A DNA stretch of 9,614 bases, taken from the NCBI GenBank assembly GCA_938024025.1, contig CALJBY010000145.1, positions 1 through 9,614 of the forward strand. The letters run 5' to 3'. The notes below the pieces were generated by a model. That model searched no databases, was not told the DNA's origin, and saw nothing but the letters and a program-made list of their open reading frames with translations. The stretch is from an uncultured bacterium (GTDB taxonomy: Bacteria; Desulfobacterota; WTBG01). A program made the translations under genes and the position numbers. Below are positions 7,472 to 9,614 of this stretch, piece by piece; position 1 is the stretch's first letter, and every line of letters starts with the position of its first letter.

Positions 7472-7508
7472 TTTAGGCATTCTAGGCAATTTAGCTCATT
7501 TTAGGCAT
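7472..7508. repeat. Degenerate 9-10-nt tandem repeat, TTTAGGCAT-like x4
   Basis: The units are TTTAGGCAT, TCTAGGCAA, TTTAGCTCA and TTTTAGGCAT. It lies 20 bp downstream of the metF stop codon in the direction of transcription. The periodicity is less exact than in the neighbouring blocks. Confidence 0.7.
7491..7508 (-). other. Five-codon mini-ORF behind a consensus Shine-Dalgarno sequence
   Basis: AGGAGGT (7517-7523) precedes ATG 7508 by 8 nt. The frame reads Met-Pro-Lys-Met-Ser-stop and lies inside the TTTAGGCAT-type repeat. It may be an abandoned start, a leader peptide, or chance. No homology can be claimed for five codons. Confidence 0.25.
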
Positions 7509-7528
7509 TTCTTCTTACCTCCTGAATA

Positions 7529-8395
7529 CTAGACCTGCTCTAACACTGCCGCAAGTCTCTCCTGACCACCGATGCAAACAAGAAGAACACCCCTGCACAG
7601 GGAGCGCATCTTTTTGATGGTATTTGCGGCAATGGCTATCCCCTCTTTTGTCTTGTCAGGGGACTTACCCAACCGATCCAACACCTCTTCAGGAATGAGC
7701 ACCCCATCCATGTGCCGGCACATGAAGCGTGCCATACCTACTGAATTAAGGACAGTAACCCTTGGGAAGACGGGAATCTTGAACGGTGCAACCCTATTCA
7801 TGAAGCTCTCGAACGCGTCAAGGTCATAGATGGTAGGGGTGAAAAAGTATTGTGCTCCTGCCTTTATCTTTTTCTCCATCCCCATGACTTCCACCTCGAG
7901 GGCACTTGATGTAAGGCCGGCATTTACTTCCGATCCAACACAAAAGTGAGGAATACCGGAAAGATCATTCCCTGCAGCATCTATCCCCTTTTGTAATTTC
8001 TTGGATGCCTCCACCATGCCGATTACATCCAGGTCGTTTACCGGATGTGCCTCAATATGATCTCCACTTGCAATCTGATCCCCTTCAACAAGTAAGAGAT
8101 TTTCCAATCCCACGGCAAAGGCACTCAGCATGTCCGCCTGCAGAGCCAGGCGATTACGGTCCCGGCTATTCATACTTACGATGGCTTCGATTCCTTTCTG
8201 CTTTAAAAGATAGGAAGCACCCAGCGAGCCCATCCTCATGATGGCCCCGCTCATCTCCGGAACTACAACTGCCTGGGATCGTCCTCGAAGGCTGTCAGCA
8301 TTGTTTAAAAAATCTGTTGTGTCTACCCCCTTGGGGGGTTCCAACTCGGAAATGACTAAAAACTGATCTGTCTCTAAAAGTTTCTCCAAAGCCAT
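7529..8395 (-). CDS. metF: Methylenetetrahydrofolate reductase, MetF-type
   Basis: The 288-residue protein is close in length to E. coli MetF (about 296) and shows the family landmarks of a TIM-barrel flavoprotein. ISELEPPKG near 15-23 carries Glu17, aligned with the catalytic Glu of MetF. SRDRNRLALQADML (77-90) and LLVEGD (101-106) match the folate and flavin-binding regions, with Asp106 at the folate-binding Asp position. KAGAQYFFTPTIYD corresponds to the conserved GAdfiiTQ segment. It should interconvert 5,10-methylene- and 5-methyl-tetrahydrofolate in the methyl branch of the Wood-Ljungdahl pathway or for methionine synthesis. The downstream hdrCB and HdrA/Nuo genes favour the first and suggest electrons arrive by way of the Hdr complex. 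A GGGAGGAGG ribosome site lies 4 nt before ATG 8395. No MetV partner is present in the window. Confidence 0.9.
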   Translation of the reverse strand: MALEKLLETDQFLVISELEPPKGVDTTDFLNNADSLRGRSQAVVVPEMSGAIMRMGSLGASYLLKQKGIEAIVSMNSRDRNRLALQADMLSAFAVGLENLLLVEGDQIASGDHIEAHPVNDLDVIGMVEASKKLQKGIDAAGNDLSGIPHFCVGSEVNAGLTSSALEVEVMGMEKKIKAGAQYFFTPTIYDLDAFESFMNRVAPFKIPVFPRVTVLNSVGMARFMCRHMDGVLIPEEVLDRLGKSPDKTKEGIAIAANTIKKMRSLCRGVLLVCIGGQERLAAVLEQV

Positions 8396-8399
8396 GCTT

Positions 8400-8408
8400 C
8401 CTCCTCCC
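8400..8408 (-). promoter_or_regulatory. Strong ribosome binding site for metF (GGGAGGAGG)
   Basis: GGGAGGAGG on the minus strand lies 4 nt from ATG 8395 and fixes the metF start. It is the best Shine-Dalgarno match in front of any gene in the window. Confidence 0.75.
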
Positions 8409-8435
8409 GTATGAGGAATTCATTTATCAAAACCA

Positions 8436-8744
8436 AACCACAGATTCACCCTGTTAGATACTTACTTTAGAGAATATGTGTCTGTTCAGAATTTTGAGCT
8501 GCTTGATATATTACGTATCCCAAAAAGCATCCTATCTAACAGGGGGGCCAGAGAATCATGCAAGGGTAAATGCGTTAAATACTTTTACCTTGTCCCCTCT
8601 GTGTTCTCTTTCATTATTTGTCCTTTATGCCCCGTTTGCACTTTTCACATTGAAGTTAATACACAAACCAACTTTTTACCCCTTGCACTCTTAGTAAATG
8701 CGATTCTTTTTTATTTATATTCATCCTCTGTGATCTCTGTGGTT
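8436..8744. repeat. Outer 9-bp inverted repeat spanning most of the metF upstream spacer
   Basis: AACCACAGA (8436-8444) and TCTGTGGTT (8736-8744) are exact reverse complements about 290 bp apart. The right side reads CCTCTGTGATCTCTGTGG, itself an 8-9-nt iteration. The enclosed DNA has no credible gene. It could be the edge of a small non-coding repeat unit, but no target-site duplication was found. Confidence 0.5.
8449..8544. repeat. Inner perfect 12-bp inverted repeat upstream of metF
   Basis: CCCTGTTAGATA (8449-8460) and TATCTAACAGGG (8533-8544) are exact reverse complements separated by 72 nt. The near arm is 54 nt from the metF start. It could form a long-loop stem in a metF leader RNA, be a pair of operator half-sites, or be the termini of a 96-bp element. 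Confidence 0.75.
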
Positions 8745-8748
8745 AAAT

Positions 8749-8766
8749 TCCCTCTCTTTTGAGGGA
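8749..8766 (-). terminator. Possible weak hairpin after the response regulator gene
   Basis: TCCCTC and GAGGGA form a 6-bp stem with a 6-nt loop, just past the response regulator stop codon. The tail on the minus strand is ATTTAACC, which is too poor in T for a confident intrinsic terminator. If functional, it would separate the regulator transcript from metF. Confidence 0.25.
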
Positions 8767-8769
8767 TTA

Positions 8770-9153
8770 TTATCCATGGGTCAGATGTTTATCGATGGCA
8801 TTGCGAACTGCCAGGATCAAATCTTCAGTGCCAAAAGATTTTACATGGTAGTAAAATGCCCTATGCTTGAGTATCGATGCTTCAAGTTCCGGTGTATTGT
8901 GATCCGATGTCATAATGATGGGCAAGTGTGCATCAAGCCCTTTCACTATGGGGATCGCTTCACCCCAGGCCATATCTTTCACTCCCACATCAAGAATCAA
9001 AACCGAGAAGTGTTCTTCCTGGATTTTCCTAATGGCCTCAGAAACCCGTTCGGTAAGGCTGACCACAAACCTTTCCTTCCGAAAAATCTGATAGAGTTTT
9101 TCAGACATGTGTTGATCCGGCTCTACAATGAGGACTCGCTTTTCTTTTTCCAT
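8770..9153 (-). CDS. Single-domain response regulator (receiver domain only)
   Basis: The 127-residue protein is a CheY-like receiver with no output domain. The phosphoacceptor is Asp55 in VLILDVG. Thr82 (IIMTSD) and Lys105 (VKSF, in place of the usual KPF) complete the switch residues. The acidic pair that binds Mg2+ is unusual: the LIVDDD-type motif reads LIVEPDQ, giving Glu11-Pro12-Asp13. Phosphorylation may still be possible but could be altered. It is the first gene of the group on this strand, separated from metF by 374 bp, so co-transcription is not certain. It may pass a signal to a separate partner or control the activity of the metabolic complex; no cognate kinase is in the window. 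ATG 9153 has only a weak ribosome site, and no better start was seen. Confidence 0.88.
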   Translation of the reverse strand: MEKEKRVLIVEPDQHMSEKLYQIFRKERFVVSLTERVSEAIRKIQEEHFSVLILDVGVKDMAWGEAIPIVKGLDAHLPIIMTSDHNTPELEASILKHRAFYYHVKSFGTEDLILAVRNAIDKHLTHG

Positions 9154-9170
9154 GTACCCAGTTTAAAATC

Positions 9171-9211
9171 ATTAGTAATGGTAAACTACCCCTCTCACTA
9201 CCATTATTAAT
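9171..9211. repeat. 13-bp imperfect inverted repeat in the response regulator 5' region
   Basis: ATTAGTAATGGTA (9171-9183) and TACCATTATTAAT (9199-9211) pair at 12 of 13 positions across a 15-nt spacer. The centres are 28 bp apart. It begins 18 bp upstream of the response regulator start. It could be an operator or a leader hairpin. Confidence 0.7.
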
Positions 9212-9212
9212 T

Positions 9213-9227
9213 ACAATAACCATACCA
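9213..9227 (-). promoter_or_regulatory. Sigma-54-like promoter candidate (TGGTATG-N4-TTGT)
   Basis: On the minus strand the sequence TGGTATGGTTATTGT keeps the GG and G of the -24/-12 elements at the correct spacing. The -12 element is TTGT rather than TTGC, and the -24 element is TGGTATG rather than TGGCACG. The predicted start would fall near 9200, inside the adjacent inverted repeat. Confidence 0.25.
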
Positions 9228-9614
9228 ACCTCAACTCACCGCATCACTAAGGAAATAAAAAATATAATATCAAACAAAATCAATCTCTTGAAAGCTATAA
9301 GGCGAAAGCACCTAAAGGGAATTGTGTAGCGGTGAAAGGAAGGTAAATTGGGGTAAATATACCCAAGCTGGAATAGAGGATATTTATTTGGGAGTAATAC
9401 AGAAAGAAGGGGGAGAAGATCTATTACATAAAGAACTCATTTCTGCACTAGTGGTACAGTATAGGAAAGTAGGAATCGTATAGGATAGTGATCTTTTCCT
9501 GAGTGGTAAGAAAAACAGTTAAAATTGAGGCATATTCCCCCAATGGGTATTTATTCCCCAAAATTACTCTGGACCACGGAGGTGGAGTCTAGCATAATTA
9601 AGCAAGTATCTTTT
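9228..9614. other. Gene-free region with G/C-run hairpins and a spaced direct repeat
   Basis: No credible ORF exists on either strand in this stretch. It holds a small hairpin at 9348-9366 (TTGGG...CCCAA), a GGGTATTTATTCCCC element at 9545-9559, and a direct repeat of TATTCCCC at 9533-9540 and 9552-9559, spaced 19 bp. It may be the upstream regulatory region of the response regulator or the flank of a gene beyond the window. Confidence 0.45.

Noticed and set aside
7398..7508. Repeat blocks as a CRISPR array
   Set aside because: The units are 7-10 nt, directly adjacent and without spacers.
8478..8762. A 94-codon plus-strand ORF in the metF upstream spacer
   Set aside because: It covers repeat-like, T-rich sequence, has no ribosome site or known domain, and overlaps the inverted-repeat structure.
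8776..9210. A 144-codon plus-strand ORF
   Set aside because: It is antisense to the response regulator, whose receiver motifs are clear on the minus strand.
9324..9337. GTGTAGCGGTGAAA, identical to a conserved 16S rRNA stretch
   Set aside because: The flanks on both sides do not match 16S rRNA, so this is a chance 14-nt identity and not an rRNA fragment.

Overview
The window reads as one right-to-left (minus strand) gene cluster of a strict anaerobe that uses tetrahydrofolate-linked C1 chemistry and Hdr-type electron transfer. Gene order in the direction of transcription is: single-domain response regulator, metF, hdrC, hdrB, an HdrA(N-terminal)-NuoE fusion, NuoF, and a NuoG(N-terminal)-HdrA fusion that runs off the left edge. 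Large two-part HdrA proteins, MetF beside HdrCB, and moderate GC content fit Desulfobacterota, Nitrospirota, Omnitrophota or anammox-type Planctomycetes. The sequence alone does not decide between them.

The main observation is how hdrA is arranged. A large HdrA normally begins with an FAD Rossmann segment and a [4Fe-4S] motif, then continues through the rest of the flavoprotein fold into a second HdrA-like half. Here the first segment is the N-terminus of a NuoE-like protein (4867-5751). The remainder begins partway through a different protein, after a NuoG-like iron-sulfur N-terminus (1-2732). A complete NuoF lies between them. The order looks as if a nuoE-nuoF-nuoG(N-terminal) cassette had been placed inside hdrA with in-frame fusions at both junctions. 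If both parts fold together, the first HdrA flavin site would sit at the interface of two polypeptides that are also the NADH-module subunits.

The simplest functional reading is a soluble NADH-linked HdrABC-MetF complex. NuoF (FMN, NADH) and NuoE/NuoG iron-sulfur clusters feed the HdrA flavin(s), and HdrC/HdrB carry electrons toward methylene-tetrahydrofolate reduction by MetF, possibly with flavin-based electron bifurcation involving ferredoxin. This parallels the metF-hdrC-hdrB-hdrA-mvhD order known from Moorella, with an NADH module in place of MvhD. No metV is visible in the window.

Region by region: 1-2732 NuoG/HdrA fusion; 2733-2938 spacer with a palindrome and two short-period tandem repeats; 2939-4849 NuoF; 4867-5751 HdrA-N/NuoE fusion; 5752-5864 spacer with an 8-nt tandem repeat; 5865-7288 hdrB and hdrC overlapping by 4 bp; 7289-7528 spacer with three tandem-repeat blocks; 7529-8395 metF; 8396-8769 spacer with nested inverted repeats; 8770-9153 response regulator; 9154-9614 a gene-free regulatory-looking region with an inverted repeat and a weak sigma-54-like motif. 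No RNA genes, CRISPR arrays or transposase genes were seen.
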